A DNA stretch of 64,000 bases, from contig NW_024609879.1 in the NCBI RefSeq assembly GCF_016920785.2, positions 14,137,145 through 14,201,144 of the forward strand, written 5' to 3'. The notes beneath the pieces are model-generated. The model worked only from the letters and a program-made list of their open reading frames with translations, searched no databases and was not told the DNA's origin. Every line of letters starts with the position of its first letter. Position 1 is the stretch's first letter. Below are positions 63,928 to 64,000 of this stretch, one piece after another. Source of the stretch: Ixodes scapularis. Its lineage: Eukaryota; Arthropoda; Arachnida; Ixodida; Ixodidae. The translations under genes were made by a program, and so were the position numbers.

Positions 63928-64000
63928 AAGCAGTTTGGACAGTTTGGACTTCGAACTGTTCGAACTTCGAACGAAGCGAGCCCGGCTGGCCCGGCGCGAT

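Overview
This is repeat-dominated eukaryotic nuclear DNA, most likely from a tick (Ixodida). The evidence is the combination of element families: CR1/Jockey-group LINEs whose ORF1 carries a PHD-like finger or an SGNH-hydrolase-like ORF, several Penelope-like elements, Ty3/gypsy fragments, hAT, piggyBac and mariner relics, and tRNA-derived SINEs. The taxon is inferred from resemblance, not from a search. I see no convincing host protein-coding gene, rRNA or CRISPR array. Almost every recognisable protein belongs to a mobile element and most are broken.

Layout. 1-1182: 3' half of a hAT element ending in its terminal repeat. 1.2-3.4 kb: simple repeats, an inverted repeat, two tRNA-like/SINE pieces and a 54-bp minisatellite. 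4.4-6.5 kb: decayed LINE. 8.6-14.2 kb: two copies of one non-autonomous hAT family in opposite orientation around a mariner fragment; the right copy has a perfect 8-bp target duplication. 15.8-16.6 kb: piggyBac relic. 16.9-21.4 kb: LINE on the minus strand with a degenerate 2A-like motif, carrying a MULE-like MITE (9-bp duplication) and a hAT MITE.

22.9-29.2 kb is the most interesting part: a 6.3-kb DNA transposon structure with matching ends, inverted arms of about 860 bp and one uninterrupted 669-residue DDE-like transposase. A related repeat at 49.1 kb supplies the empty site and supports a TA target duplication. A Kolobok-like TTAA MITE lies just beyond it.

31.5-33.4 kb: an LTR fragment split by a hairpin MITE, a palindromic tRNA-SINE cluster and another MITE. 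34.4-35.6 kb: gypsy integrase end plus LTR. 38.2-42.5 kb: a Penelope-like element preceded, in the same reading frame, by an SGNH-hydrolase-like ORF. 42.5-44.4 kb: a LINE fragment with only two nonsense codons. 46-48.5 kb: gypsy pol on the minus strand, with back-to-back palindromes interrupting its RNase H. 49.1-49.6 kb: 21 units of an 18-bp repeat, 17 of them containing CACGTG. 52-57 kb: two LINEs meeting tail to tail. 59.4-60.6 kb: a 5'-truncated Penelope-like element with an intact RT-end/GIY-YIG frame. 60.6 kb to the end: unrecognised DNA with tandem repeats.

Together this is a nested transposon graveyard with one structurally complete, possibly recently active DNA transposon. All calls come from reading the sequence; no alignments or database searches were run, so percentages and family names are estimates.
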